A stretch of DNA of 64,000 bases from Acetivibrio clariflavus DSM 19732 (GCF_000237085.1 NC_016627.1:1488001-1552000); one strand, 5' to 3'; counted from the stretch's first letter, positions 45,204 to 54,401 are shown. The notes: generated from the letters alone by a model not told the origin. A program made the numbers and translations.

Positions 45204-45395
45204 ATACGATTTGTAAATGAAATACAAATATTTTAGAGCTATTATGTACTGTTTTTCAATGGTTTGATTTTTTGAAAACCAGTTTTTTCTACGTGCAAAA
45301 GTCGTTTGTTGAAGGATGATGTGCAATTCTGTTACATATAAAAATGCGGTTTATTTCGGATAAGATAGAGAAATTGAAGTTTATGGAGGTAAAAC

Positions 45396-46100
45396 ATGTC
45401 GAAAGCGAATATTACACCCCAGCAGAGAAAACTTGATATTGACTTATGGATAATTGGACTGACTACTTTTGCAGTTTTTGCATTGTATTCAGTATTTTCA
45501 GATCAATTCATGTCTTTTGTTAAGAATGACAACATACCAGTACTCTTAAGATTGACAGTAATTGCAGCACTGCAGTTTGGCGTTGCAGGTCTTGGAATTA
45601 GTGCGGTATGTTTGATTCGCAGAGAAAGTTTCTTTAACTTCGGTCTAAAAAAGGATAACTTTTTTATATCCATTTTGGGGACATTGGGGTGTTTTGTACC
45701 ACTTATTGTTTATGTTTTTGCTTCAGGGCAGTTTGACGGGTATATGCCGTTTTCTTCGATTATACTTACAGATAAACTAATGGAAAGCGGAATCTTTTTG
45801 AAAATAGTTGGAATGCTTATTGTCATAGCAGTATGGGGTTTTTTTGAGGGATTTAATTATGTGGTTGTAAGTGAGAAGATAAGTCAAAGGTATCCTTCAA
45901 AGCATAAATTGCTTGATTGGGGCGCTGTTGTATGCGCAGTGGTTTGCATTCTGGTTCATCCAATCAACATTTCCTTCTTGGGTTTAATGGAGATATTAGT
46001 TACCTTATTTGCCATATATGGAATGTTAATTGTTAAGAAGGTTACAGGAAATGCCTGGGGATGTATTTTTGCATTTTTATTTGTTTGGAACGCGATATAA
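45396..46100 (+). CDS. Multi-pass membrane protein, possibly a divergent CPBP-type protein
   Basis: 234 residues with six or seven hydrophobic segments. A polar stretch FFEGFNYVVVSEKIS in the middle, followed by a His in VHPINISFLG, recalls the spacing of CPBP (Abi/CAAX-protease-like) glutamate and histidine motifs, but the diagnostic EExxR is absent. I do not assign a function. GGAGG lies 6 nt upstream of the ATG. It has a leader of about 290 nt that may carry a folded RNA. Confidence 0.75.
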   Translation: MSKANITPQQRKLDIDLWIIGLTTFAVFALYSVFSDQFMSFVKNDNIPVLLRLTVIAALQFGVAGLGISAVCLIRRESFFNFGLKKDNFFISILGTLGCFVPLIVYVFASGQFDGYMPFSSIILTDKLMESGIFLKIVGMLIVIAVWGFFEGFNYVVVSEKISQRYPSKHKLLDWGAVVCAVVCILVHPINISFLGLMEILVTLFAIYGMLIVKKVTGNAWGCIFAFLFVWNAI

Positions 46101-46166
46101 GGCTTGATATAGGGCTTTAGATTATCTCTTATTCTCAAAATTTATCAATAAAATTTCCTAAAAGAC

Positions 46167-46196
46167 TTGACAAAAAAAGAAAAAGATTTATAAAAT
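46167..46196 (+). promoter_or_regulatory. Sigma-A promoter of the GH130 operon
   Basis: TTGACA (46167-46172), an 18-nt spacer and TAAAAT (46191-46196), immediately followed by the CIRCE element, so the start site falls inside the operator. Confidence 0.8.
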
Positions 46197-46200
46197 ATTA

Positions 46201-46227
46201 TTAGCACTCACTACAATTGAGTGCTAA
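46201..46227 (+). promoter_or_regulatory. CIRCE operator (HrcA binding site)
   Basis: TTAGCACTC, 9-nt spacer, GAGTGCTAA: a perfect match to the CIRCE consensus. HrcA normally represses groESL and dnaK operons through this element. Here the first downstream gene is a GH130 glycosidase-type protein 150 bp away, and no chaperone gene lies between. Confidence 0.95.
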
Positions 46228-46379
46228 TAAAAAATTAATATTATGATTGCTTTATAGATATATTTATATAGTGTATATAATAATATTTTTCTCTTAATGC
46301 GGATGAGGTCTTGGAAAGCTTTTTTATTTGAGGAATGCTCAAAAGAATATTGAGGATGTTGGACAAAGGAGTGGATGTT

Positions 46380-47387
46380 ATGGCTGCAAAATTTGTAACA
46401 AAGCTCACTGGTTCCGACAAACATTCCTACAGGGAGCTTTTTCACAGGAATCCTAACAATCCGATTCTTTCATCAAAAAATTGGCCCTATGCGGCAAATA
46501 CCGTATTCAATCCTGCTGCAACCATGTACAAGGGCAAGGTATTGCTTTTGGCAAGGGTTGAGGATAGAAGAGGTTTTTCACATCTTACAAAAGCCGTCAG
46601 CGAGGATGGTATAACTAATTGGATAATAGATGAAAAGCCTACTCTTGAGGCTGATCCGGAAAACTTTCCTGAAGAGAAATGGGGAATTGAAGATCCGAGA
46701 ATTACCTGGGTGGAAGAGCTCGGTAAATATGCGGTGGTATATACTGCCTATTCAAAAGGCGGACCTCTGGTTTCAATGGCATTGACTGAAGACTTTGAAA
46801 AATTTGAAAAACTCGGATCAATAATGCCGCCGGAGGACAAGGATGCGGCGTTATTCCCAAGAAAGATTAACGGTAAATGGCTGCTTATACACAGACCTAT
46901 TACAGCGCATCATGGTCCGAGAGCGCATATATGGATATCGAGATCCGATGACCTTAAATATTGGGGAGAACACCAAATACTGATCGATGCCCGCCAGGGC
47001 GGTTGGTGGGATGCCAATAAAGTGGGATTGTGTACTCCACCGCTTGAAACTCCCGAAGGTTGGCTAATATTATATCATGGTGTCAGGCAGACAGCTGCCG
47101 GTGCAATATACAGGCTTGGCCTTGCTCTTTTGGACCTGGAATGTCCTTGGAGAGTAACTCGCAGGAGTGATGAATGGGTATTTGGTCCCCGCGAGGTTTA
47201 TGAAAGAGAAGGCGACGTGGACGATGTGGTATTCCCCTGCGGTTGGGTTCATGATGAAAAAACAGGGGAAATCAAAATGTATTATGGCGCTGCGGATACC
47301 TGTATTGCTATGGCAACTACTAATATCAAGGACTTGCTGGAATACATCAAAAAGTGTCCGGAACCTGTAATGGACGAAGAACTCTAA
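46380..47387 (+). CDS. GH130-family beta-mannoside phosphorylase-like protein
   Basis: 335 residues, soluble, a five-bladed propeller of the GH130 family. Typical marks are ARVEDRRGFSHL, an Asp-containing EDPRITWVE (candidate catalytic acid), FPRKINGKWLLIHRP and ILYHGV. GH130 enzymes phosphorolyse or hydrolyse beta-1,4- or beta-1,2-mannosides, releasing mannose-1-phosphate in the phosphorylase case. ATG 46380 is 8 nt after AGGAG; the frame extends to 46335 without a site. It is the first gene of a four-gene operon under a CIRCE-controlled promoter. Subfamily and linkage cannot be set from sequence alone. Confidence 0.92.
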   Translation: MAAKFVTKLTGSDKHSYRELFHRNPNNPILSSKNWPYAANTVFNPAATMYKGKVLLLARVEDRRGFSHLTKAVSEDGITNWIIDEKPTLEADPENFPEEKWGIEDPRITWVEELGKYAVVYTAYSKGGPLVSMALTEDFEKFEKLGSIMPPEDKDAALFPRKINGKWLLIHRPITAHHGPRAHIWISRSDDLKYWGEHQILIDARQGGWWDANKVGLCTPPLETPEGWLILYHGVRQTAAGAIYRLGLALLDLECPWRVTRRSDEWVFGPREVYEREGDVDDVVFPCGWVHDEKTGEIKMYYGAADTCIAMATTNIKDLLEYIKKCPEPVMDEEL

Positions 47388-47446
47388 AAAGTTTTCAATT
47401 GTTGAAATAAATATATTACAAACAAAATAAGCTTGGAGGTATACAT

Positions 47447-48490
47447 ATGAAGGCATTATTTTTAGCAGGTGGTTTTGGAACACGATTAAAACCGATTACA
47501 AACGACTTGCCTAAGCCAATGGTGCCGATTATGGGCAAGCCTCTGCTTGAAAGAAATATTGAAAATCTAAAAAAGCACGGTATTGATGAAATTGTATTGA
47601 GTACATGCTATAAACCCTATAAAATTGAAAATCATTTTAAAGACGGGAAAAAATTTGGCGTAAAAATAAATTATATTACTGAAGATATGCCGTTGGGCAC
47701 GGCAGGAGCAATTAAAAATGCGGAAAGCTTTTTTGACGACACCTTCCTGGTGTTTAATGCAGATATATTGAGTGATATTGATATTTCCGATATGATACGT
47801 TTCCATAAAGAAAAGCAAGCGTTGGCGACAATTGCGGTAACTAAAGTTGATAATCCTTCAGCCTATGGGGTAATTGAGCATGATGAAAACGGATTTATTA
47901 CCGCATTTAAGGAAAAGCCAAAGCCACATGAAAGCAATTCCAATTTGATTAATGCGGGTGTTTATATTTTTGAACCTCAGTTATTGGACTATATACCTAC
48001 CGGAAGGGCAGTTTCTATAGAAAGAGAAACCTATCCGCTGCTTCTTCAAAAGGGATTTAAAATAGCAGTTTATAACAAATGCTCTTACTGGCTCGACTTG
48101 GGTACACCGGAAAAGTATCTCAAGGCTCACAGGGATATCCTTGAAGGAAATATACATGTGGGTGAGCATGACTTTAACAGGAGTAAGCAATACATCAGCA
48201 AGTCGGCAAGGATACACCACAGTGTAAAAATATTAGGATCTGTATATATAGGTGAAAACGTGGAAATCAGTTCCTTTGCCGTTATAGGTCCTGGTACTGT
48301 ATTGTGTGATAATTCCTCGGTGGGTGTGAATGCTAAGGTAATAGGAAGCGTAGTTTGGGACAATGTTCATGTTGGAGACGGAGCATCGGTTGTAAATTCA
48401 GTGGTTATGTCCAATTGCAGGATCGACAAAAACAAAAAAGAATTAAACTGTGTTTTGACAGGCAGCTTAAGTCATCCGATTGCGGTATAA
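47447..48490 (+). CDS. Sugar-phosphate nucleotidyltransferase (mannose-1-P guanylyltransferase-like)
   Basis: 347 residues. The N-terminal Rossmann-like transferase has LAGGFGTRLKPIT, a KPMVPIMGKPLLER motif, VFNADIL (metal Asp) and LINAGVYIFEP. The C-terminal third is a left-handed beta-helix of hexapeptide repeats (VYIGENVEISSFAVIGPGT). The architecture matches bacterial GDP-mannose or NDP-glucose pyrophosphorylases; the GH130 and manA neighbours favour mannose-1-P and GDP-mannose. AGGAGG-like GGAGG precedes the ATG by about 8 nt. A decayed homologous sequence lies at 50899-51118. Confidence 0.9.
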   Translation: MKALFLAGGFGTRLKPITNDLPKPMVPIMGKPLLERNIENLKKHGIDEIVLSTCYKPYKIENHFKDGKKFGVKINYITEDMPLGTAGAIKNAESFFDDTFLVFNADILSDIDISDMIRFHKEKQALATIAVTKVDNPSAYGVIEHDENGFITAFKEKPKPHESNSNLINAGVYIFEPQLLDYIPTGRAVSIERETYPLLLQKGFKIAVYNKCSYWLDLGTPEKYLKAHRDILEGNIHVGEHDFNRSKQYISKSARIHHSVKILGSVYIGENVEISSFAVIGPGTVLCDNSSVGVNAKVIGSVVWDNVHVGDGASVVNSVVMSNCRIDKNKKELNCVLTGSLSHPIAV

Positions 48491-48513
48491 AAAGGAATAA
48501 AGGAGGTTATAAC

Positions 48514-49689
48514 ATGGTTTCAAATAGACCGCGAAATATTGCGTTTTTAAGTACGTACCCTCCAAGGGAATGCGGACTGGCAACCTTTACCCAGGACCTT
48601 GTCAGGGAACTTGATAATGTGGGAGTTCTGAATAAACCGAAGGTTATAGCTGTTAGCAATGACAATTACAGTTACAGCGACAGAGTTATAATGGAACTTA
48701 AGCAGCACGAAAGGGAAAGCTATATTGAAACTGCAAATACCATTAATAGCTCTGATATAGAGCTTCTTGTGATAGAGCATGAATACGGTATATTTGGAGG
48801 AGATTCGGGCGAATATATACTTGATCTTGTAGAAAATCTGCAAATACCTTTTATAGTCACACTTCATACAGTGCTTCCAAGTCCTCTGGAAAAGCAAAAG
48901 GAAATATTGGAGGTGCTTGGACAGAAAAGCGCAAAGGTTGTTACCATGGCAAAAAATACAAAACCCATACTTGAGAAGGTTTACAATATAGATCCTTCAA
49001 AGATAGAAGTTATACATCATGGTGTACCCTACAGGATTTTAGAGTCAAGAGAAAAACTGAAAGAAAAGCATGGTCTTTCGGGGAAGAGCGTAGTTAGTAC
49101 TTTTGGTCTTTTAAGTCCGGGAAAAGGTTTGGAATATGGAATTGAAGCCATTGCAATGGTGGCGAAAAAACATAAGGACATTGTTTACCTGATTTTAGGC
49201 CAAACTCACCCGTGTGTAAAGAAAGAGTCGGGTGAAGTGTACAGAGAAAAACTGATGGCATTGGTAAACGACTTGGGAATCAGCGAACATGTAAGGTTTG
49301 TGGATAAATACCTTACAAAGGATGAAATTATACACTATCTCCAGCTATCGGATATTTACATGACACCTTATCTTGGAAAAGATCAGGCGGTCAGCGGTAC
49401 TTTAGCATATGCAGTGGGATATGGAAGGGTTATAGTATCTACTCCATACAGCTATGCAAAGGAAATGCTGGCAGAAGGAAGAGGACTTTTAGCCGAATTT
49501 AATGATGCCCGTTCGCTGGCTGAGCAGATAGAATATGTTTTGGAGAATCCCGATGCAAAAGAAGAAATGGAAAGGAAGACCTTGAGTGTTGGCAGGACAA
49601 TGATGTGGGGAAATGTTGCTAACCATTATACAAAGCTCTTTATAGATACACTGGAAGAACAGAAACTTGCCGGCAGCCAGGTGGTATAA
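48514..49689 (+). CDS. GT4-family glycosyltransferase
   Basis: 391 residues with a GT-B fold. The N-terminal domain starts IAFLSTYPPRECGLATF (Gly-rich acceptor loop). The C-terminal nucleotide-sugar domain has FGLLSPGKGLEYGIEA and the retaining-GT motif region around YLGKDQAVSGTLAYAVG, including a Glu in PYSYAKEMLAEGRG. It probably transfers mannose from GDP-mannose in view of its neighbours; donor and acceptor are inferred. ATG 48514 is 7 nt after AGGAGG; the frame start at 48355 lies inside the previous gene. The stop overlaps the next ATG by one base (TAATG). Confidence 0.9.
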   Translation: MVSNRPRNIAFLSTYPPRECGLATFTQDLVRELDNVGVLNKPKVIAVSNDNYSYSDRVIMELKQHERESYIETANTINSSDIELLVIEHEYGIFGGDSGEYILDLVENLQIPFIVTLHTVLPSPLEKQKEILEVLGQKSAKVVTMAKNTKPILEKVYNIDPSKIEVIHHGVPYRILESREKLKEKHGLSGKSVVSTFGLLSPGKGLEYGIEAIAMVAKKHKDIVYLILGQTHPCVKKESGEVYREKLMALVNDLGISEHVRFVDKYLTKDEIIHYLQLSDIYMTPYLGKDQAVSGTLAYAVGYGRVIVSTPYSYAKEMLAEGRGLLAEFNDARSLAEQIEYVLENPDAKEEMERKTLSVGRTMMWGNVANHYTKLFIDTLEEQKLAGSQVV

Positions 49690-50720
49690 TGGTAAGCTCT
49701 TGTTTCAAAGGAGCTTTGAAGGATGACCACATCTTCCGGATGACTGACGATACCGGAATGCTGCAGCACTCAAAATGTTCTATTCCGGATCCAAACTTCG
49801 GATATACTACTGATGACAATGCCAGAGCATTAATTATGGCACTGATGCTCTATGAAAGATACAAAGATAAAAAATATCTTGACCTTGTTTACCGTTATTC
49901 TTCCTTTTTGCTAAATGCACAGAATGAAAAGGGCAAGTTTAAAAATTTCATGAGTTACGACAGGAAATGGCTTGAGGACGAGGGCTCAGAGGACTGTTTC
50001 GGCAGATGTATTTGGGCACTGTGCTTTGCCATTTCCAACGAGTATACACCTTTGGGAATAAAACATGGTTTTTCGTATATATTGGAAAAAGCCATGCCTC
50101 ATATATCAAATCTTTATGCAGTGAGAGCAAAGGCATATTCAATTATTGGCCTTGCCCATCTTGATGGAGAAGAGCCAAAAAGTCTCATTTATGAAACTGC
50201 CCGCTCTCTTTGTTGCAAATATGAGGAACACAGGGATGGGGACTGGAAATGGTTTGAGGATATTGTGGCCTACTGCAATAACGTTCTTCCATGGTCCCTT
50301 ATATCGGCTTACAGGATTACTAAAGAAAGAAAATTCCTTGATGTAGCCGAGGAAAGCTTGGAATTTCTTGAGAGAGTGACTTTTAAGAATGGATACTTCA
50401 AACCGGTGGGATGTAAAGGATGGTTTTTAAAGGGAGAATCCCCGGCGGAATATGACGAACAGACAGTGGAAGCTTGTGAAGCGGTTTTGACTTACTGTGA
50501 AGCCTATGAGGCGACAGGGGATAAGAGATACCTGCAAAAGGCAAAGAGAAGCCATGCATGGTATGAATGTGCCAATTCAAAGGGAATCAGGCTGATTGAT
50601 AGTGAAACTGGAGGATGTTACGATGGCCTGACCCATGACGGAGTAAATTTAAACATGGGAGCAGAAAGCCTTGTTTCATATATAATATCATATTTAAAAA
50701 TATCGGATATTGATATATGA
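49689..50720 (+). CDS. (alpha/alpha)6-barrel protein partner of GT4, function unknown
   Basis: 343 residues, helical, with repeating pairs such as TTDDNARALIMALMLYERY and GRCIWALCFAISNE, as in (alpha/alpha)6-toroid glycoside hydrolases and epimerases. Acidic residues in TDDNAR and EDIVAYCNNVLPW are candidate active-site groups. It is translationally coupled to the GT4 gene (TAATG) and in other bacteria is often found beside, or fused to, similar glycosyltransferases. It may process or sense the glycan made by its partner. No named activity can be assigned. Confidence 0.8.
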   Translation: MVSSCFKGALKDDHIFRMTDDTGMLQHSKCSIPDPNFGYTTDDNARALIMALMLYERYKDKKYLDLVYRYSSFLLNAQNEKGKFKNFMSYDRKWLEDEGSEDCFGRCIWALCFAISNEYTPLGIKHGFSYILEKAMPHISNLYAVRAKAYSIIGLAHLDGEEPKSLIYETARSLCCKYEEHRDGDWKWFEDIVAYCNNVLPWSLISAYRITKERKFLDVAEESLEFLERVTFKNGYFKPVGCKGWFLKGESPAEYDEQTVEACEAVLTYCEAYEATGDKRYLQKAKRSHAWYECANSKGIRLIDSETGGCYDGLTHDGVNLNMGAESLVSYIISYLKISDIDI

Positions 50721-50738
50721 AAAAAGGAGTGATGCAAC

Positions 50739-50828
50739 ATAAGCAGTAAAGAAAAAATAGTATTAAAAAAAGTAAACAATAAAGCTGTTATAAATACATT
50801 AAAGCCGGAAAATAAGCCGGTAAAATAA
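50739..50828 (+). other. Short Lys-rich ORF with good ribosome-binding site but ATA at start
   Basis: AGGAG at 50726-50730 is followed at 9 nt by ATA, then 28 sense codons (SSKEKIVLKKVNNKAV and on) to TAA. An ATG in another frame ends after five codons. It could be the beginning of a decayed gene. Weak support. Confidence 0.3.
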
Positions 50829-50898
50829 AAAAGACTAAAGAACATTTGAAGAAAATTTTAAAAATAGAGTAATGTAATAAAAGCTGTCAAAAACGACA

Positions 50899-51118
50899 GG
50901 GGCAAACCTTGGCATGGGACAGCATTAAAAAGTCCAAGCCGCCAATTATGGAAAAGCCATTCCTTGAAAGGCTGCTGATGGGCTTAAAGCATGAATAAGT
51001 CAATGATGTGGTGAAAGCCACATGTCAAAAAATCCTATCATATTATAAACATTTCGAAAGGCGGCAGATTTGGACTAAATGTCAGTTTCATTGCACAAGT
51101 TTGCCGTTGGAAAGTGAA
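50899..51118 (+). pseudogene. Decayed sugar-nucleotidyltransferase fragment
   Basis: Translation gives GTALK, then KPPIMEKPFLERLLMGLKHE, a stop, VNDVVKATC and, after a frameshift, GGRFGLNVSFI and LPLE. These follow in order GTRLK, PIMGKPLLER, EIVLSTC, DGKKFGVKINYI and MPLG of the intact gene at 47447. The fragment covers about residues 10-85 with stops, a frameshift and small gaps. It is either a relic of a tandem duplication or of a paralogous operon. Confidence 0.75.
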
Positions 51119-51572
51119 GAATAAAAAAGAAAGCTTTTATAAATATTTCTAAATTCTTATCTTATTTTAAATTCTTATTTCTTATCAAAACAGATTAAGT
51201 TAATTATTTATCTTTTAGGAAAGTGAAAGTCAATTTTACCGGTGAAGGCTTACGGTTTAGGATGCCTCCGGCTGTCAAAAAGAATTGCCTTTCTTCAAGC
51301 ACTGTTTTTTAGCAAGATACCTTTATAGTACCGGTTATTGTCAATTAGCTTATGTTTGCTTAATTAGGCCGCCGTACCATAAAGGGTACTTTCAGTAAAC
51401 TTATTAATGTAAAATAATACCTGAAAAAGTAAACGCTATTGTCACCTTCTATACTGGAGCAATCGAAAGATATGCACTAAAAATGCACTATTTATGGGAC
51501 ATGATTTGAAAGATATTGCTTGTAAACATTTATGAAGTCAATTGATTATCAAACAGTAAAAGAGGTGATTAT
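51119..51572. other. Non-coding region upstream of manA
   Basis: No open gene. It contains an imperfect inverted repeat, TACCTTTATAGTACCGG (51318-51334) against CCGTACCATAAAGGGTA (51372-51388). The rest may be further eroded coding sequence. No clear promoter for manA was found. Confidence 0.4.
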
Positions 51573-52661
51573 ATGCTGTATCCGTATAAAATGATGCCTA
51601 TATATAAGGACTACATTTGGGGAGGACATAATTTAAGGAAACTTGGAAAACCTGCGCCGGAGGGAAAGGTGGCAGAAAGCTGGGAACTGTCGGCTATATC
51701 GGGAAGTGAAAGTATTATAGCCAATGGCCCGTTACAGGGAAAAACTTTGACAGAAGTGATAAAAAAGTATGGCAAGTCGGTGCTTGGAGAAAAATTTGCA
51801 TCGGATAAGACTAATTCAACACTGCCGGTGCTCTTGAAATTCATAGATGCCGGCGACAGGATTTCCATACAGGTTCACCCCGATGATGAGTATGCTTTAA
51901 AGCATGAGCAAGGTAAAATGGGGAAGACCGAAATGTGGTATATTATTGATGCGGAACCTGACGCAACAGTTATTCACGGCTTTCTTGAAAACTATGACAA
52001 GGAAAAGATTCGTCAGGCTATTTTGGATGAGAAACATGAAGGTTTATATAGAGAGTTCAAAGTAAAAAAAGGTGATGTAGTCTTTATTCCGGCAGGTACA
52101 GTACATGCTTTAAACGGAGGAGTAGTTATAGCAGAAATCCAGCAGCATTCGGATCTTACGTATAGGCTGTTTGACTATAACAGAACTGATGCTGCAGGAA
52201 AGAAAAGACCTCTTCACATAAATAAAGCTCTGGATGTACTTGACTATAACAGCCGTAAAGCTTTATTCAATGGAATTTCTATACCTGGCGAGAAAGCAAA
52301 GGTAAAGTATTTGGCTATCAGTGATTATTTCTGTGTCAGGCACATTGAGAGTAAAGGTATGCCCATTGAGATGAATACTACTGACGAATCCTTTACAGCT
52401 TTCATGTTTATAGAAGGAGAGGCGGAAATTATATCAAACGGTGAAAAAGTGCATGTCGGTGCTCTTGAAACCGTATTTATTCCTGCTTTTATGGGAAGTT
52501 TTATACTTGATGGGAACTTTACCGCTCTCCAGATTTTCATACCCGATTCGGTTTATGAGGAATATAACTATTTATCGGAAATGGGCTTTTCGCATAATGA
52601 CATAATAAACGGCGTTGCAGGAGCCGAGAACCTTTATGCTTCACTTAAGACAACGGCTTAA
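51573..52661 (+). CDS. manA: Mannose-6-phosphate isomerase, class I
   Basis: 362 residues. The cupin zinc site is visible: IQVHPDDEYA (Gln, His), EMWYIIDAEP (Glu) and the His of PAGTVHALNGG, followed by LTYRLFDYNR with the active-site Arg. It interconverts fructose-6-P and mannose-6-P, and so feeds or drains the GDP-mannose route encoded by the operon upstream. AGAGGTG precedes the ATG by about 7 nt. Confidence 0.95.
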   Translation: MLYPYKMMPIYKDYIWGGHNLRKLGKPAPEGKVAESWELSAISGSESIIANGPLQGKTLTEVIKKYGKSVLGEKFASDKTNSTLPVLLKFIDAGDRISIQVHPDDEYALKHEQGKMGKTEMWYIIDAEPDATVIHGFLENYDKEKIRQAILDEKHEGLYREFKVKKGDVVFIPAGTVHALNGGVVIAEIQQHSDLTYRLFDYNRTDAAGKKRPLHINKALDVLDYNSRKALFNGISIPGEKAKVKYLAISDYFCVRHIESKGMPIEMNTTDESFTAFMFIEGEAEIISNGEKVHVGALETVFIPAFMGSFILDGNFTALQIFIPDSVYEEYNYLSEMGFSHNDIINGVAGAENLYASLKTTA

Positions 52662-52711
52662 AGGTTCCTTTAAGCATAAAAATCAATAATGAAAAATGGA
52701 GGGATTTACTT

Positions 52712-53263
52712 ATGACTGTATTACTGAATGCAACAGAAAGAAAAGAAAAGGCGAAAAAGGTAAGATGCTCAGGTTATGTTCCCGGTAGTATGTATGGCCC
52801 AGGGTTAGAAAAAAATATTGAAATTCAGATTAAAGAGAATGAAATAAACAAATTTTTAAAGAGCCATTCTATCGGGGCAAAGACAAAAATAAAGGTCAAT
52901 GGAACTGAACAATTGTGTGTTGTTAAGGATATTCAGTATGATGCTGTAAGTAATAAACCTATCCATATTGAGTTTTATGCTTCTTCTGAGGATCGTTTGG
53001 TAAGGTCAAAGGTGCCTATTAAGTTTAAAGGCAATGAAAATCTTTCAAACAGAAATCTTGTTTTAAATATATTAAAAGATGAGATTGAGCTTCAGGGAAA
53101 ATTGAAAGACTTGCCGGAATTTATCGAGGTGGATGTTTCCTCGTTAGATGACGGAAGCATAATTACAATGCGTGATATTGCCCTGCCTGAAGGCGTTAGA
53201 CTGTTGTCCAGGGAAGATGAGACAGCAGCCAGTGTAACAGTGGCTTCAACATTAGTTTCTTAG
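52712..53263 (+). CDS. rplY: Ribosomal protein L25, general stress (Ctc) form
   Basis: 183 residues: an N-terminal L25 5S-rRNA-binding domain (ERKEKAKKVRCSGYVPGSMYG) plus the C-terminal TL5/CTC beta domain (VPIKFKGNENLSNRN and DLPEFIEVDVSSL). The Ctc form is linked to heat and general stress in Bacillus, which fits its place near the CIRCE operon, though no CIRCE precedes it. The N-terminus is slightly shorter than usual. GGAGGG lies upstream of the ATG, and a terminator follows. Confidence 0.92.
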   Translation: MTVLLNATERKEKAKKVRCSGYVPGSMYGPGLEKNIEIQIKENEINKFLKSHSIGAKTKIKVNGTEQLCVVKDIQYDAVSNKPIHIEFYASSEDRLVRSKVPIKFKGNENLSNRNLVLNILKDEIELQGKLKDLPEFIEVDVSSLDDGSIITMRDIALPEGVRLLSREDETAASVTVASTLVS

Positions 53264-53315
53264 ACTGAGTAGGAAAAGTTTAAAATATAAGAATGTTGGC
53301 TTTTTGAGAAATGAG

Positions 53316-53353
53316 GAAATGAGTTCGAATTTAACCGAACTCATTTCTTTTTT
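53316..53353 (+). terminator. Terminator after rplY
   Basis: GAAATGAGTTCG, AATTTAAC loop, CGAACTCATTTC, then TTTTTT: a perfect 12-bp stem. Confidence 0.92.
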
Positions 53354-53606
53354 AGTTGTTTTAAAAATTTATATAATCAATGAGTTATTATATGTATTTA
53401 TACTTTTTTAGTAGTTTTGTACTGCTTCATATGGTAAAAATATTAACGGATTATGGTAATTAAAGTTTATTTTGCAAAAAATATTTTATCTGCCCATTCA
53501 ACAATTTTTTTTAACTACTACAAAAGAATATGTTTTATCGGATTTGTTTTAAGACAAAAATAAATAAAAGCTCGTAAATTAATACGACTTACAAGGAGTT
53601 GGAAAA

Positions 53607-54401
53607 ATGAAAAATGTAGTGATAACGGGAAGCACTCGTGGATTAGGCTTAGAGATGGCTAAAGAGTTTTTGAAGGAAGGTTGCAATGTAACTATTTCCG
53701 GTTCAAAACCTGAATCCTTTAATAAAGCGAAAGATGAGCTAAAGGATTTTGAAGACCGCTTTATTTATGTAACATGTAACGTAAGAAATATGGATGAAAT
53801 AAAAAATCTATGGCAAAAGTCGGTTGAAAAGTGGGGAAAAGTAGATATATGGATAAATAATGCAGGACAGAATTGTCCTTATGAATTTTTTTATGATACA
53901 TCGGATGAGTATGTTGATACTGTTATCGACACAAATATAAAGGGTGTTATTTACGGATCTAAGGTTGCTGCTGAGAATATGCTGAAACAGGGGTATGGAC
54001 AGATTTGGAATATGGAAGGTTTAGGCTCGGATGGCAGGATTGTTGAGAAAACTCTTTTATATGCATCTTCAAAAGCAGCTATTACTTATTTCACTAAAGG
54101 ACTTGCAAAAGAACTGAAGAACTCTCCTGTAAAGATTGGCAGGTTGTCACCCGGTATGATGCTTACAGATCTAATGGTAAAAACATCTACTGGGGAACCT
54201 TCGTCAGTTAATCAGGATGCTCAATTTAAAAAGATTTTTAATATTCTTGGGGAAAGGCCTGAAACAGTTGCAAAGTTCCTTGTTCCAAGAATACTTAGTA
54301 ATACAAAACAGGATGCGCATATAGTATGGCTCACAAATTTTAAGGCAATGAGGAAATTTATAACGGCTCCTTTTAGAAAGAGGGAGGATTTGTTGAAGTA
54401 A
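53607..54401 (+). CDS. Short-chain dehydrogenase/reductase (SDR)
   Basis: 264 residues. The NAD(P)-binding Rossmann motif is TGSTRGLGLEM, followed by the structural motif NNAG (INNAGQNCP) and the catalytic YASSK. The usual catalytic Ser position reads MEGLGSDGR, where a Ser is less obvious. Substrate unknown. AAGGAG precedes the ATG by about 8 nt. It stands alone between a 340-bp and a 1-kb non-coding stretch. Confidence 0.88.
   Translation: MKNVVITGSTRGLGLEMAKEFLKEGCNVTISGSKPESFNKAKDELKDFEDRFIYVTCNVRNMDEIKNLWQKSVEKWGKVDIWINNAGQNCPYEFFYDTSDEYVDTVIDTNIKGVIYGSKVAAENMLKQGYGQIWNMEGLGSDGRIVEKTLLYASSKAAITYFTKGLAKELKNSPVKIGRLSPGMMLTDLMVKTSTGEPSSVNQDAQFKKIFNILGERPETVAKFLVPRILSNTKQDAHIVWLTNFKAMRKFITAPFRKREDLLK

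Noticed and set aside
46228-46379. A chaperonin gene between the CIRCE and the GH130 gene
   Set aside because: The 150 bp contain no open frame resembling GroES or any other protein.
48355-48513. N-terminal 53-residue extension of the GT4 enzyme
   Set aside because: It overlaps the nucleotidyltransferase gene and lacks an RBS, whereas ATG 48514 has AGGAGG at 7 nt.
50890-50960. c-di-GMP (GEMM) riboswitch suggested by GGGGCAAACC
   Set aside because: The remaining conserved blocks (GACGCAAAGCC and the second stem) are missing, and the same stretch aligns with the nucleotidyltransferase coding sequence as a relic.
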